Source: JAQBFJ01 sp032123435 (GTDB taxonomy: Bacteria > Verrucomicrobiota > Kiritimatiellia > UBA8416 > JAQBFJ01). Taken from it: 33,528 nt of DNA. The notes beneath the pieces are model-generated. The model was not told where the DNA came from and searched no databases. It saw nothing but the letters and a program-made list of their open reading frames with translations. Numbering within the stretch: position 1 is the stretch's first letter; each line of letters starts with the position of its first letter. Shown in pieces: positions 1 through 8,430 of the stretch. The stretch spans positions 1 through 33,528 of the forward strand of contig JAQBFJ010000031.1 in the NCBI GenBank assembly GCA_032123435.1. The letters are read 5' to 3'. Position numbers and translations under genes: made by a program.

Positions 1-108
1 CCTATCCGAGTTATACAGGTAGATGCAAGAATGTGGAATTCGTAGAGTATGGGTGTCCTTAAATCATTTTACAAGATGGGCAATTATGATTATGATTAGG
101 ATTATCAC

Positions 109-1008
109 ATGAAGAAGTTGTTCCTACATATTGGTGCGCACAAGACGGGATCGACAACAATACAGAATTCCCTCACCTGTCACAGCGACTATCTAACAAA
201 AAAAGGATTCGCTGCTGCGATCATTCATAAGGATCTGGATTATCTCATGACGCCCCTACGGCTTGCTTATGCCGATCCTCAAGGACATCTACAGAACGCT
301 ATTACGGCCAGCAGAACAAGATTCCAAGAATGGTTCAACGCTCAACAAGCCGAAAGCATCATCCTTTCCTCAGAATTGATGACATCCAATTTTGCATCAT
401 GGCGAGAGAAGGCAAACATAGCTCAACAGCTTTTTGAGAATATTGAAAGCATAACGTTCATAGTTTTCTTTCGCAGACAAGATTACGCCTACGAATCTAT
501 CTATCGTCAGGCCGTCCGACTCGGCAAGACATCCCTAACCTTTAAGGAGTTCTATCGGGCTCACGAATACTCGATCAGCCACCTCAACTGGTACAGAAAC
601 ATTAACTACTATAGAAGTGCGTTTCCACAGGCAGAAGTGATAGTGAGGCCATACGAGACAGTAGCTGACCAACCCGATTTCTTTCGCGAATTCCTCTCCA
701 TTCTAGGTATCCGCAACATTCCCATAAACATCACGACCAGTCGTGATAACGTTGGAATTACTGGACACGCCCTTGAACTACTGCGAATTGCCAACAAACA
801 TTACTCTGGCAAAAAACTTAGGCTAGTGAGAGACTTTGTGATCCAGAACAGAGAAACACTAGGCACCCATGGGCAAGAGGGCCTTTTTTCGTTCACGCCT
901 CGCGAGAGGCGTGGAATTGTCAAAAATTTCCATCGTTCAAACCAGCGACTATTTGAGCAATTCCATATCGCCACACCCCAGGAATTTGCCGAATGGGAAA
1001 GCCATTAA
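109..1008 (+). CDS. Sulfotransferase family protein (PAPS-dependent type)
   Basis: 299 aa. The N-terminus has the P-loop-like 5'-phosphosulfate-binding motif HIGAHKTGSTTIQ (residues 7-19), a hallmark of sulfotransferases. Around residues 120-137 there is an FFRRQDYAYES segment, which fits the 3'-phosphate-binding Arg/Ser motif of the family. The expected role is transfer of sulfate from PAPS to a carbohydrate or other envelope acceptor; the acceptor cannot be told. No signal peptide or membrane segment is visible, so it is probably cytoplasmic. The ATG is preceded by a weak TAGGA. Its neighbours are methyltransferases, which suggests a glycan-decorating accessory patch. The family call is fairly firm, the substrate unknown. 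Confidence 0.8.
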   Translation: MKKLFLHIGAHKTGSTTIQNSLTCHSDYLTKKGFAAAIIHKDLDYLMTPLRLAYADPQGHLQNAITASRTRFQEWFNAQQAESIILSSELMTSNFASWREKANIAQQLFENIESITFIVFFRRQDYAYESIYRQAVRLGKTSLTFKEFYRAHEYSISHLNWYRNINYYRSAFPQAEVIVRPYETVADQPDFFREFLSILGIRNIPINITTSRDNVGITGHALELLRIANKHYSGKKLRLVRDFVIQNRETLGTHGQEGLFSFTPRERRGIVKNFHRSNQRLFEQFHIATPQEFAEWESH

Positions 1009-1024
1009 CAACAAAAAGGCAAAG

Positions 1025-1158
1025 AGGGGTCACGTCCCGACAACCGACAAATGGGTGTTGCATTGAAAATAAGGATGGGGATGATAGACAATAATGCCTT
1101 TGCGATCTCTCGTTCAACGGTGTATGGCTCAAATGTCGAATGTCGGGACGTGACCCCT
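1025..1158. repeat. MITE-like inverted-repeat pair (18-bp perfect arms)
   Basis: AGGGGTCACGTCCCGACA at 1025-1042 is repeated exactly, inverted, at 1141-1158. The inner flanks (about 1043-1053 and 1130-1140) continue as an imperfect inverted repeat. The 98 bp between the arms carry no convincing gene. It lies just downstream of the sulfotransferase and ends before the AT-rich methyltransferase. The shape fits a small non-autonomous element or a REP-type pair mobilised by a RAYT transposase such as the relic at 3338; that link is inference. Confidence 0.65.
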
Positions 1159-1200
1159 ATATTCGCCCCTGTCACGCATTTTCTTTTTTTGTAGTTATCG

Positions 1201-1806
1201 CTACCAATTCCATTTTTCAGGTAATTTATCAGTATCTATTCTTCCTGTTGAATCTAGTAGATCCTGACATGGTTTTGGCCATAAAGGATTAATACAAGAT
1301 TTAGAAACTCTAATTCTTAATTGACCCCCATGGAACCACCAAGATGCTGAGTTGATTTTAAATCCAGCTCTTTTCATCTGTTCCATTAAATTAGGAAGTA
1401 AATAATTATGAATGTGTCCTAGTGAAAATACATTATGATCCTGCATATTAGGACATGCTATCCATAATTCTCCATCATCGTTTAAATAGTCATAAATCAT
1501 TTTTAAAAACTCGATTGGATTAGCAACATGTTCAATCACATGGTGGTTCCAAATTATATCATATTTCATATTTTTGTATTCTTCTATATCTTTGAAATAT
1601 ATTATTCTATCTTTCATTAATAAATTGTCATCCTTTAATACTTTATCCAATGCAAAAACTTTCAAAGCTCCGAGATTCAAAAATCTTGTTGCTGCATATC
1701 CATCTCCACAGCCAAGATCTAAGACAATTGATCGGTTGATTTTGTTAGTATCAAAACTATGAAGATAAATGTCGGCAAGCTCATGTTGGGTCGAATAATT
1801 TGTCAT
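1201..1806 (-). CDS. Class I SAM-dependent methyltransferase, AT-rich
   Basis: 201 aa from the ATG at 1806. That start is preferred because AAGGAA sits about 6 nt upstream and the protein then begins shortly before the Rossmann core. The frame is open to 1893. Motif I is VLDLGCGDGYAA (residues 28-39), and NHHVIEHV with a following YLNDDGELWIACPN segment matches the motif II/III region of Methyltransf_11/23-type enzymes. The substrate is unknown; with a sulfotransferase next door, a glycan or small lipid-linked substrate is plausible. The gene is markedly more AT-rich than the rest of the window, suggesting recent acquisition. Confidence 0.75.
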   Translation of the reverse strand: MTNYSTQHELADIYLHSFDTNKINRSIVLDLGCGDGYAATRFLNLGALKVFALDKVLKDDNLLMKDRIIYFKDIEEYKNMKYDIIWNHHVIEHVANPIEFLKMIYDYLNDDGELWIACPNMQDHNVFSLGHIHNYLLPNLMEQMKRAGFKINSASWWFHGGQLRIRVSKSCINPLWPKPCQDLLDSTGRIDTDKLPEKWNW

Positions 1807-1893
1807 TTTATTCCTTATATGGATGATTAGCGGTTCTGTCTGGAATATTGTGAAAGGAAATATATTGTTAAATCCTATCCTGAGTTCTCTCAA

Positions 1894-2444
1894 TACTTCT
1901 TTAGTTGTTTTGCCCTATGGGACGCCCGACAGCGTCCGTTGGTCTCGGGGTTTGTCCATTTGTCCAAGTTATACGGGACGGAAATAGCTTACACTGATGA
2001 ACGTTCAGCTCACAAGCAATAAATGTGCGCAGTAAAAAGGGAGGTTTCTAAGGATCAAGCTCAAGGCACGCGACGGCGACGGGCAGTTGAGAGCACCTGA
2101 AGTGTTCTGGAGTTATCTTTATCGATGCGCATGGGACTGCGTGCCGGTTCACTAATAATGATCATCAGTTCTTCCATGTGAAAGGTTGTATAATGATCGT
2201 CGCAGACGATCATGCATTTATGCCTAGCTATGGGTGTGTTAAAACTTGCCGCGACGTCTCGAAGATTCCCAATTGAGGCTTGCTGAATGGGGGCGACTGT
2301 GCTAAATGTCTGATCATGGCGAGGGGCGTATCCATTAGGAGTGGATGTGGCCATGTCAGCGCGGCTGTTATTGAGCCATTAGGCAAAAAGATTCAGAAGA
2401 ACAAGCGCCTGCCATTGGTTCTCCATAACTGTCTGGCCCAAATA
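1894..2444. other. Intergenic region with two hairpins, no supported gene
   Basis: About 550 nt between the two divergent methyltransferases. Two short perfect hairpins are visible: GGACGC/GCGTCC near 1920-1937, and ATGATCGTC-GCA-GACGATCAT at 2193-2213. An open frame on the minus strand (2061-2354) has no recognisable domain and no convincing ribosome-binding site, so it is not called. Confidence 0.5.
2193..2213. promoter_or_regulatory. Perfect 9-bp palindromic hairpin
   Basis: ATGATCGTC and GACGATCAT flank a 3-nt GCA loop. It lies about 230 bp upstream of the methyltransferase at 2445. There is no T-run, so it is more like an operator or a REP-type hairpin than an intrinsic terminator. Its function is unknown. 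Confidence 0.4.
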
Positions 2445-3239
2445 ATGAGCTTATTTAATAAAATATTTATCAAGGTTAGAAACGTTTGGCATAGACCAGT
2501 CTTGCAGAAACTGGAAGCGATGGCTAGTAGTAGTGATGACGTATGGCTCAGAGCCAATGCCCAGGAACGGATGGATGCAGGTCGAACAGATATATTTGAT
2601 TCTGTAAGGGCTGAATTTCATTCCGCCAGATACCGGTTTGCTACAAATTACACAAGAGAGGCCAATGTGCTTGATGTGGCGTCTGGCACCGGGTATGGAG
2701 CGGATATTCTGTATAGAGAAGGTGAGGTAAAACTTGTCTATGGCGTTGAGTTTGATCCCGGGGCTGTTAGATATTCGACGAATAGATATGGATCAGGGAA
2801 GGTCAGGTTTCTGAATGGCGATATCATGAATCTACCTTTTCGTGAAGGAATGTTTGATGTAGTAACATCTTTTGAGACATTGGAGCATATTGAAGATGAT
2901 CTAAGGGCCTTGAGTGAGTTGCATCGTGTTCTCCGAGTAGGCGGCATCTGCATAGTGTCCACGCCTAATAACTGGGGTTGTGAAGATCACCCTTATCATG
3001 TCCGAGATTACACCTATGAGTCTGCTTGTGAGCGTATAGGTCGGTTCTTTCGGATTACAGAGGCATATAACCAGAACTCAGGTTCTGCCGGCCGGGTTGA
3101 GAATCATCAGCAGGCAGCAGGGATGCGGTTGACTACAGATGAGAATAGGTATCTTTCTGAGTGCTTTGTGATCGTTGCAAGAAAAGAAAACATTCCTGTA
3201 GCCTGTCAGGATGGTTCTTTGCGCTCCAGTACTATATAA
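2445..3239 (+). CDS. Class I SAM-dependent methyltransferase
   Basis: 264 aa from the ATG at 2445. The frame is open further upstream to a TTG at 2280, but the extra residues do not look like part of the fold; neither start has a good Shine-Dalgarno. Motif I is VLDVASGTGYGADIL (residues 75-89), followed by an acidic residue ending the next strand (YGVEFDPGAV), then FDVVTSFETLEHIEDD and GGICIVSTPN. These are typical of Methyltransf_11/UbiE-like enzymes. Orthologues of this type are often found in glycan or O-antigen loci. The substrate is not determinable. Confidence 0.75.
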   Translation: MSLFNKIFIKVRNVWHRPVLQKLEAMASSSDDVWLRANAQERMDAGRTDIFDSVRAEFHSARYRFATNYTREANVLDVASGTGYGADILYREGEVKLVYGVEFDPGAVRYSTNRYGSGKVRFLNGDIMNLPFREGMFDVVTSFETLEHIEDDLRALSELHRVLRVGGICIVSTPNNWGCEDHPYHVRDYTYESACERIGRFFRITEAYNQNSGSAGRVENHQQAAGMRLTTDENRYLSECFVIVARKENIPVACQDGSLRSSTI

Positions 3240-3337
3240 GAATCCATCTATTGATAAGTTATTGGGAAATTGGCAGGTTGAAAAGCCCAGGGACACAGCC
3301 CTCGAAATAATACTTTACATAAGTATAAAGCTAAGAA

Positions 3338-3490
3338 ATGACGCGACATCTTAGAATTGAATTTCCTGGAGCTATTTATCATGTAACATCAAGGATGCTT
3401 GGTGATGCACGGAGTGAGTTGTTTCGAGACGATGGGGATAGAGAGCGTTTTATTGAGCGGTTATCGGATCGTGTTGAGCAGTACAATTGA
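3338..3490 (+). pseudogene. RAYT / IS200-like (Y1) transposase relic, N-terminal 50 codons
   Basis: The frame begins MTRHLRIEFPGAIYHVTSRM and continues LFRDDGDRERFIERLSDRVEQYN, then stops. This matches the N-terminus of REP-associated tyrosine transposases (Y1_Tnp), which normally run to about 200-300 aa and carry an HUH motif after this point. The catalytic part is absent. The stop codon coincides with the first bases of the IS21-type terminus that follows (TGATCAGCG...), so the gene appears to have been cut by that insertion. Confidence 0.7.
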
Positions 3491-3535
3491 TCAGCGACAA
3501 TTAGAATTCCCGATTAACGACAATTAGAATTCCCG
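3488..3535 (+). mobile_element. IS21-family left end with two direct terminal repeats
   Basis: The 18-mer CGACAATTAGAATTCCCG occurs at 3495-3512 and again at 3518-3535, a 23-bp period. Multiple direct repeats just inside a TG tip are characteristic of IS21-family ends. The tip would be TGATCAG at 3488. An istA-like start follows 51 bp later. No matching right end is seen in the window. Confidence 0.65.
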
Positions 3536-3586
3536 TATGGAGCGGAAGTAATTACCCTCTTTTTCTTAGGAAAGGAGGGGTGATGG

Positions 3587-3646
3587 ATGATTACGGATGC
3601 ACAGGTAAAGAGGCTTATAAAGCTTCTACCCATCCAATATAAGTAG
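3587..3646 (+). pseudogene. istA-like transposase stub (IS21 family)
   Basis: AAAGGAGGGG at 3571-3580 is followed at 3587 by a frame starting MITDAQVKRLIKLL, which resembles the N-terminus of IS21 IstA proteins (about 400-500 aa). It stops after 19 codons, so the rest of istA and all of istB are missing. Similarity to IstA is lost after about residue 14, which marks an internal deletion junction. It is a non-functional remnant. Confidence 0.55.
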
Positions 3647-3764
3647 ATATGTTGAAAGAATAGAATCAGCAAAGAATAAGAATCTGATCCGGCTGAAAAA
3701 CCAGGTCAGCAGGTAAATGCCTAAATACGAGGACGGACACCTCTTTCAGGATTGGTCTGCATGC

Positions 3765-5900
3765 CTACATTTCAAGAGGCCCGAGAAAATGCGGTTTTAT
3801 TATAAAAAACGCGTTCTGCCCGAATTCTTTCACAGGCAGTTCTCCGTAAGAACTGATCAGCACGGCACTACAGACAACTTCTTCGTTGGCTACCTTCAGG
3901 TTCACCGTTGATTTTGATAAGACTGCGCCGTTTCCCCATATTTTAAGTACTGTTTCCTTTTGATAGTCCGGGAACACGAAGTATACAGACAAATCTCCAC
4001 GCGGCAGGACGCTGATAGCATCACTTTTGCCGGCAACAAATTTATCAAGGTATTCACTTTTCTTCAGTACATATTTCGCATTGGGCGTGGCGCCTGCCAA
4101 AGTCGGCACCGCAACGTTGTCGACAATAATTCCGCCATCCAGCTCTTTCGATAGATAACTTATCCGCCTATCGTCCAGTGTGCTGACGCGCGCATCAACG
4201 CTCGCAATTCCGACATGCTCAAGCGTCACATTCTGATTGGGAAAGACAAAAGAAACAATGCGCTTAATTACTTGATGGTAAGGCGCATATTGCTGTGCCA
4301 TATTCCTCATGCGTGATGATGGATAACGCGCGTTCATAACTTCCATATAAAGAAGATGATTCCTTCCGTATACTTGCCGAAACCACCTGTCCTGTCGCCA
4401 GCCGTACAGATTGTAATTGGCATTGATTCGGCGCGGCATAAAAGCCGCGGTCCGGACATTATAGACACCTACCATAAGCAGGAGGCAAACAAGGCCTATT
4501 CTCATCTTTCTGCTGCAATCGAAAAATAAGCCGGAGATCATGGCGTAAACAATATAAAGAGTGATAAGATTCAGAATCGTCTCCAACCACAGCAGATCCC
4601 TCAAAATAAAACGCGTTCCCATAGCCAGGTTTACATAAGCGAGGACGTACACAGATATGATGCCTATGGCCTGCGGCGGGCTCACCCGCAACTTCTTCTT
4701 GAAACCTGCCCGGACGAGCAGACAGAAAGGCAAAAAGTTTGCAATAAACATAGGCGGATTCAACAGAAATATCCGAAGATAACGCTCAATGCCGAAAAGC
4801 TCCTTTGTATTGACGTGATAATATCGACCGCGAATAAAAAGCATCTTTACGCTGTATAACAAGTGACGACATCCTTGCAGAAAGTCCGAATACATCGTCA
4901 GATGGAAAATAAAGGAAAGAAGAAATCCGGAGAAAAGAAGAGTCAGCAACGCCAGCATGACTCCCAGGACAGAAGGACCTTTTTTCTTCACAACATAGTA
5001 GATTAACCAGCCCAACTTAAGTATCAATGCCGTTATGAGAAAATACGCAACTGTAGTCAGTTCGTGTGTTTTAGAGAAAGTGGGAATTCCTTCAGGGATC
5101 GTGATGGAATAAGCGTAATAAAGCAGGACTCCGAACAACACAAGGTTGAGGACGCCAAGAGCTACCGCGCACCAACCCCATCGCGGCTTTGAAAGAGCTG
5201 TACCAACAGGGTGATTCTTCAAGTCCTGCACAATCAAGCCCAGGAAAGGCATTGCCGCCACGTAGAAAAAAGATTGCAGTTTGGTTTGATACGCGAGACC
5301 GAGGAAGATGCCCGACAGTAGCGCCAGAACGATTCCGCGAAGGAATGACACGCTTTTCACCGTAAAGACCCACATGAGTGCTGCGCAACACCAGAAAAAC
5401 ATGCTGTATAGCTCCGTACGAATCATACTGGAATGATATAACATGCCAGCCTGGAATCCTATGATAGCAATTGTCAAACTGCTAATCAAAGTGCTGATCT
5501 TAAATTGAACACGCATAATCAGCCACAAGATCAGGACAATGGCTGCCACAATAAAAGGTGAAAGAAGCCTGTTGAAATCTGTCAGTTCCGCCATGACAAG
5601 CAATGGGCTGAGTGAACTTTCCAGTCCAGGAAGATCAAGAGTTCCTATCATGCCGAAGGAACGTGCCAGCTTCTGGCTGATGTTCAAGAACGAGTACATC
5701 CCAACCCCGGGGTGACTGATGTGGTCCGGGAGTTTGCCTGACTGAATCAGCATTTCGTCTATAGTAGTGATCAGATCCATATCCCAGATAAAATAATAGG
5801 GATATTGTCTGGAAATGTTGAGATATGAAGAAAGTAGTATGCAGAAAAGCAGAACTACTACAGATATGCCCAGGATTCCTTTTTTTTGTGCAAAATCCAA
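3765..5900 (-). CDS. Large GT-C-like membrane glycosyltransferase (PMT/GT39-like)
   Basis: 711 aa from a TTG start at 5900, chosen because AAAGGGGC lies 6 nt upstream. A first membrane segment (about residues 9-28) is followed by a loop with WDMDLITTIDEM and later HPG. This resembles the acidic first extracytoplasmic loop of GT-C enzymes that use polyprenyl-phosphate sugars. About ten more hydrophobic segments lie between residues 110 and 480. The C-terminal ~230 residues are soluble and probably periplasmic. No close family is recognised, so donor and acceptor are unknown. It stands alone on its strand, with mobile-element debris downstream. Confidence 0.6.
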   Translation of the reverse strand: MDFAQKKGILGISVVVLLFCILLSSYLNISRQYPYYFIWDMDLITTIDEMLIQSGKLPDHISHPGVGMYSFLNISQKLARSFGMIGTLDLPGLESSLSPLLVMAELTDFNRLLSPFIVAAIVLILWLIMRVQFKISTLISSLTIAIIGFQAGMLYHSSMIRTELYSMFFWCCAALMWVFTVKSVSFLRGIVLALLSGIFLGLAYQTKLQSFFYVAAMPFLGLIVQDLKNHPVGTALSKPRWGWCAVALGVLNLVLFGVLLYYAYSITIPEGIPTFSKTHELTTVAYFLITALILKLGWLIYYVVKKKGPSVLGVMLALLTLLFSGFLLSFIFHLTMYSDFLQGCRHLLYSVKMLFIRGRYYHVNTKELFGIERYLRIFLLNPPMFIANFLPFCLLVRAGFKKKLRVSPPQAIGIISVYVLAYVNLAMGTRFILRDLLWLETILNLITLYIVYAMISGLFFDCSRKMRIGLVCLLLMVGVYNVRTAAFMPRRINANYNLYGWRQDRWFRQVYGRNHLLYMEVMNARYPSSRMRNMAQQYAPYHQVIKRIVSFVFPNQNVTLEHVGIASVDARVSTLDDRRISYLSKELDGGIIVDNVAVPTLAGATPNAKYVLKKSEYLDKFVAGKSDAISVLPRGDLSVYFVFPDYQKETVLKIWGNGAVLSKSTVNLKVANEEVVCSAVLISSYGELPVKEFGQNAFFIIKPHFLGPLEM

Positions 5901-5906
5901 GATACT

Positions 5907-5914
5907 GCCCCTTT
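5907..5914 (-). promoter_or_regulatory. Ribosome-binding site deciding a TTG start
   Basis: AAAGGGGC on the minus strand, 6 nt before the TTG at 5900. There is no ATG in a comparable position, so this site supports the non-standard start of the GT-C protein. Confidence 0.5.
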
Positions 5915-5999
5915 AGCACTGCGTGGAGATGCCGCAATTCTTCATGAAAGGAGGATTACCAGCGGGGCAGAAAGAAGTCAATGTCAAAACATACTGCTG

Positions 6000-6018
6000 A
6001 CATGGCAAGATGCCATGT
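6000..6018. terminator. Perfect 8-bp hairpin, possible terminator or operator
   Basis: ACATGGCA-AGA-TGCCATGT, followed by TT on the plus strand. It lies between the GT-C gene's start and the AraC relic. The T-run is short, so termination is uncertain; it could instead be a palindromic binding site. Confidence 0.4.
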
Positions 6019-6080
6019 TTAAAACATTATCGGCAAACACGGTCATATACTGAATATGCCGTCATCATCGCCGCCGGTAG

Positions 6081-6293
6081 AATTACTCGTCGTTGTTCAG
6101 AAAGCATGCAGGTGTCAGCCCATACGCATATCTCCAAAATGTCAGGATGAACAAAGCGATGGATTTGCTGATTTCAACGGACATGAGCGTCAAGGAAATA
6201 AGTCATCTCGCCGGTTACAGTGATTATTCATATTTCTGCCGTGCCTTCCGCAGGAAATTTGGTGCATCTCCCGGCTCAAGCCGTAAGAAATGA
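6081..6293 (+). pseudogene. AraC-family regulator, C-terminal relic
   Basis: Reading from an in-frame stop at 6078, the frame gives NYSSLFRKHAGVSPYAYLQN followed by RMNKAMDLL, then MSVKEISHLAGYSDYSYFCRAFRRKFGASP. This is the second half of an AraC/XylS HTH domain, including the conserved Gly-Tyr-x-Asp and Phe-x-x-x-Phe-Arg-Arg pattern. The first helix-turn-helix and any sensor domain are missing, and the only start available is a TTG inside the domain. It is probably the tail of a decayed regulator. The neighbouring GH20 gene may have been its target; that is inference. Confidence 0.7.
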
Positions 6294-6455
6294 AGAACAG
6301 ATCTGCCCGTCCCTCTCGACGCCGCGCATCTACTGCGTTCTGAACTGGTGCAATGTTCGGGATAGGCGATACAGGGGTCGGGTCTGAAAATCAATAGAAT
6401 ATATTGACGGGATAACAGGATGGCCGGGATTTTCAAAAGGGATCCGGCGTTCGTA

Positions 6456-8237
6456 TTAGTCCAGTTCCGGTATTGTTTTTACGGTACCATTGATGTACTC
6501 ACCAAGACGCAGTGCTATTTCGTGGTAGCGCGCGTTCAGCATGCCGAAACGGGCTTGAATTGTTTCGAGGCCTTGCGGCTTGTTGTGATTCAGCCACATT
6601 GTCCGGAAGGAGCTTTCCATGTTCGCGATGCTCTTTATCATGGCCGGTACCTTTTTTGCGATCAGGCGAAGAGCTTTTTTGTCTTTTCTAGTGTAAGCGG
6701 CATACAGGCTTGCGGAGAACGCGTAACGGTCGGCAAACGCGCGTGCGACGTGATAGGCGTATCTTAAATCGCCTGTAGCGCGGTCGTGGGTTACTTTCTT
6801 AAGCTTATTTGCGAGCGTATTGAATTCTTTTGCGATTGCGGCCATTTGTTTCGGGTTGTTGCCCGTTTGATTGCGGAATGTTGTGTCAAACAAAGGATCG
6901 TCCCACATGGATGGCTGTATTTGTTTTATGCCGCCGTGGATCTTGCTTGCGAGTACATGCGAAGCGTAGCTTCCTCCGCAAATTGAGCCGAAACGTTTTT
7001 CCAGTCTAGTTTTTTCAGGTGTTTTGGTTCCATATGATTTATCTGCGCAATAGACCATGCCGGCAAACGCGGAATCATGGTCGCAATAAGCGCCATCATC
7101 GCCCCATTGCGTGAAGAAGAGTTCTTTTATTTTGGCTTCATAACATGCTTCTATGCATGGGCCTGCGGTATTTTTGGTCATGGTATGGTCATACCAGTAT
7201 TTAGACCAAGTCCATATTCCCGATCCGACAAGCGGTTCTTTGTTCATCTTGCGGTGCCGTTCAATCCATTTCAGATAAAATTCCTTGTTATCGTGATAAT
7301 AATCCCAATAAACGAGTTCAGCTTCCTTTGGGATTTTTTTGACTACTGTTTTGGGAATCACGGTTTTGGTGTCGTAATAGTCCATGGTTTTTGAGCCGAG
7401 CCTGAAATACATGTCCGACCATATCATGGGTTTTAATTTATGTTTCTTGCATATTTTAACGACACGGGCCAGGTGTTCGTTGAACAGGCTGAAACCGTCC
7501 CGATAGCCGTTCAGGTCGAGATATCGGCCTCGTCCTATATCATGTGTCTCGTCCATGCCGATATGAATGCGGTCTGTACGGCAGATCTTTTTCCAGTGGC
7601 CTATCATTTTGTCAATGAGTTCGTAAGTTTTCTTTTCGCCGACCAGCATAACGCTTGAAGTGTCTCTAATGGAACCGTATGTCCCGTGGCGGAGTATTTT
7701 TTCAAGATGGCCGAGCGTCTGTATGCAGGGGATGATTTCGATGTTCAGCTTCGCGGCATACGCATCAATATCTTTCAGTTCTTTTTCGGTATAGGCGCCG
7801 CGCTGGTATCCGAAATAAGGTTCGCCGGGCAGTTCGTAAGTATCTTCGGTGTAAAGCATTATCATGTTGTATCCCAGGAGCGCCAGCCGTCGCATCCATA
7901 GTTTTATATGGCCTGTTGTGATGACGGCGTTACGTGAACAATCAAGCATGATTCCAAGCGTGGTAAAGGGTGTGTGTTCACGGTAGGTGGAATTATTTTT
8001 CACAATACCGCTAAGCAGGGCGCCGACAGCGCGTGCCGCTTGAGCAGGGGTTGAGTAACGTACCTCGGCTGATGTTCCGCGCAGACGTACTTCGCAGAGT
8101 CCGATTTCGGGGGCCCTTTGAAATGACACGTTCGTACCGGAGTGTTTGCCCTGAGTTATGGGGTAATGTCCACTCAATGTTTTGAAGATGGACCGCAATT
8201 CCGACGGTGTTGTTTTTGGGTCCAAGCATATTTTCAT
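6456..8237 (-). CDS. GH20 family beta-N-acetylhexosaminidase-like glycosidase
   Basis: 593 aa. An N-terminal ~90-residue domain resembles the GH20b non-catalytic domain. It is followed by a TIM-barrel start GIMLDCSRNAVITTGHIKLW and by HIGMDET, in which D229-E230 form the Asp-Glu pair used in substrate-assisted catalysis. The role would be release of terminal GlcNAc/GalNAc from glycans. No signal peptide is visible, so a cytoplasmic enzyme acting on imported oligosaccharides is suggested. The ATG at 8237 has AAGGA nearby upstream. An AraC relic lies downstream. The exact sugar specificity is uncertain. Confidence 0.75.
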   Translation of the reverse strand: MKICLDPKTTPSELRSIFKTLSGHYPITQGKHSGTNVSFQRAPEIGLCEVRLRGTSAEVRYSTPAQAARAVGALLSGIVKNNSTYREHTPFTTLGIMLDCSRNAVITTGHIKLWMRRLALLGYNMIMLYTEDTYELPGEPYFGYQRGAYTEKELKDIDAYAAKLNIEIIPCIQTLGHLEKILRHGTYGSIRDTSSVMLVGEKKTYELIDKMIGHWKKICRTDRIHIGMDETHDIGRGRYLDLNGYRDGFSLFNEHLARVVKICKKHKLKPMIWSDMYFRLGSKTMDYYDTKTVIPKTVVKKIPKEAELVYWDYYHDNKEFYLKWIERHRKMNKEPLVGSGIWTWSKYWYDHTMTKNTAGPCIEACYEAKIKELFFTQWGDDGAYCDHDSAFAGMVYCADKSYGTKTPEKTRLEKRFGSICGGSYASHVLASKIHGGIKQIQPSMWDDPLFDTTFRNQTGNNPKQMAAIAKEFNTLANKLKKVTHDRATGDLRYAYHVARAFADRYAFSASLYAAYTRKDKKALRLIAKKVPAMIKSIANMESSFRTMWLNHNKPQGLETIQARFGMLNARYHEIALRLGEYINGTVKTIPELD

Positions 8238-8364
8238 GATCTTGTCCTTCTTTTTCCGGGTTAGGTGTAATCAAGATGAATATTGATTCAATGTTCTTAA
8301 GTTTTCAATAGTATTCTGAAAAAGTAAACATTGATTAAAATGGACGGTGTCGGGCAATAAATGG

Positions 8365-8394
8365 TTGTAACTATAGCAGAAAACGGGGTATCAT
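8365..8394 (+). promoter_or_regulatory. Possible sigma-70 promoter for the GNAT-DUF1015 run
   Basis: TTGTAA at 8365-8370 and TATCAT at 8389-8394 are separated by 18 bp. They lie 37 bp upstream of the GNAT start. This is moderate agreement with consensus only. Confidence 0.3.
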
Positions 8395-8430
8395 TGTAAT
8401 TATCTGCAATATGCATGAGCTGAGTTTATT

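Noticed and set aside
2061..2354. 97-aa open frame on the minus strand between two methyltransferases
   Set aside because: No domain, no ribosome-binding site, and it overlaps a palindromic intergenic region.
3717..3911. 64-aa plus-strand frame after the IS21 stub
   Set aside because: It lies mostly antisense to the end of the GT-C gene and shows no family similarity.
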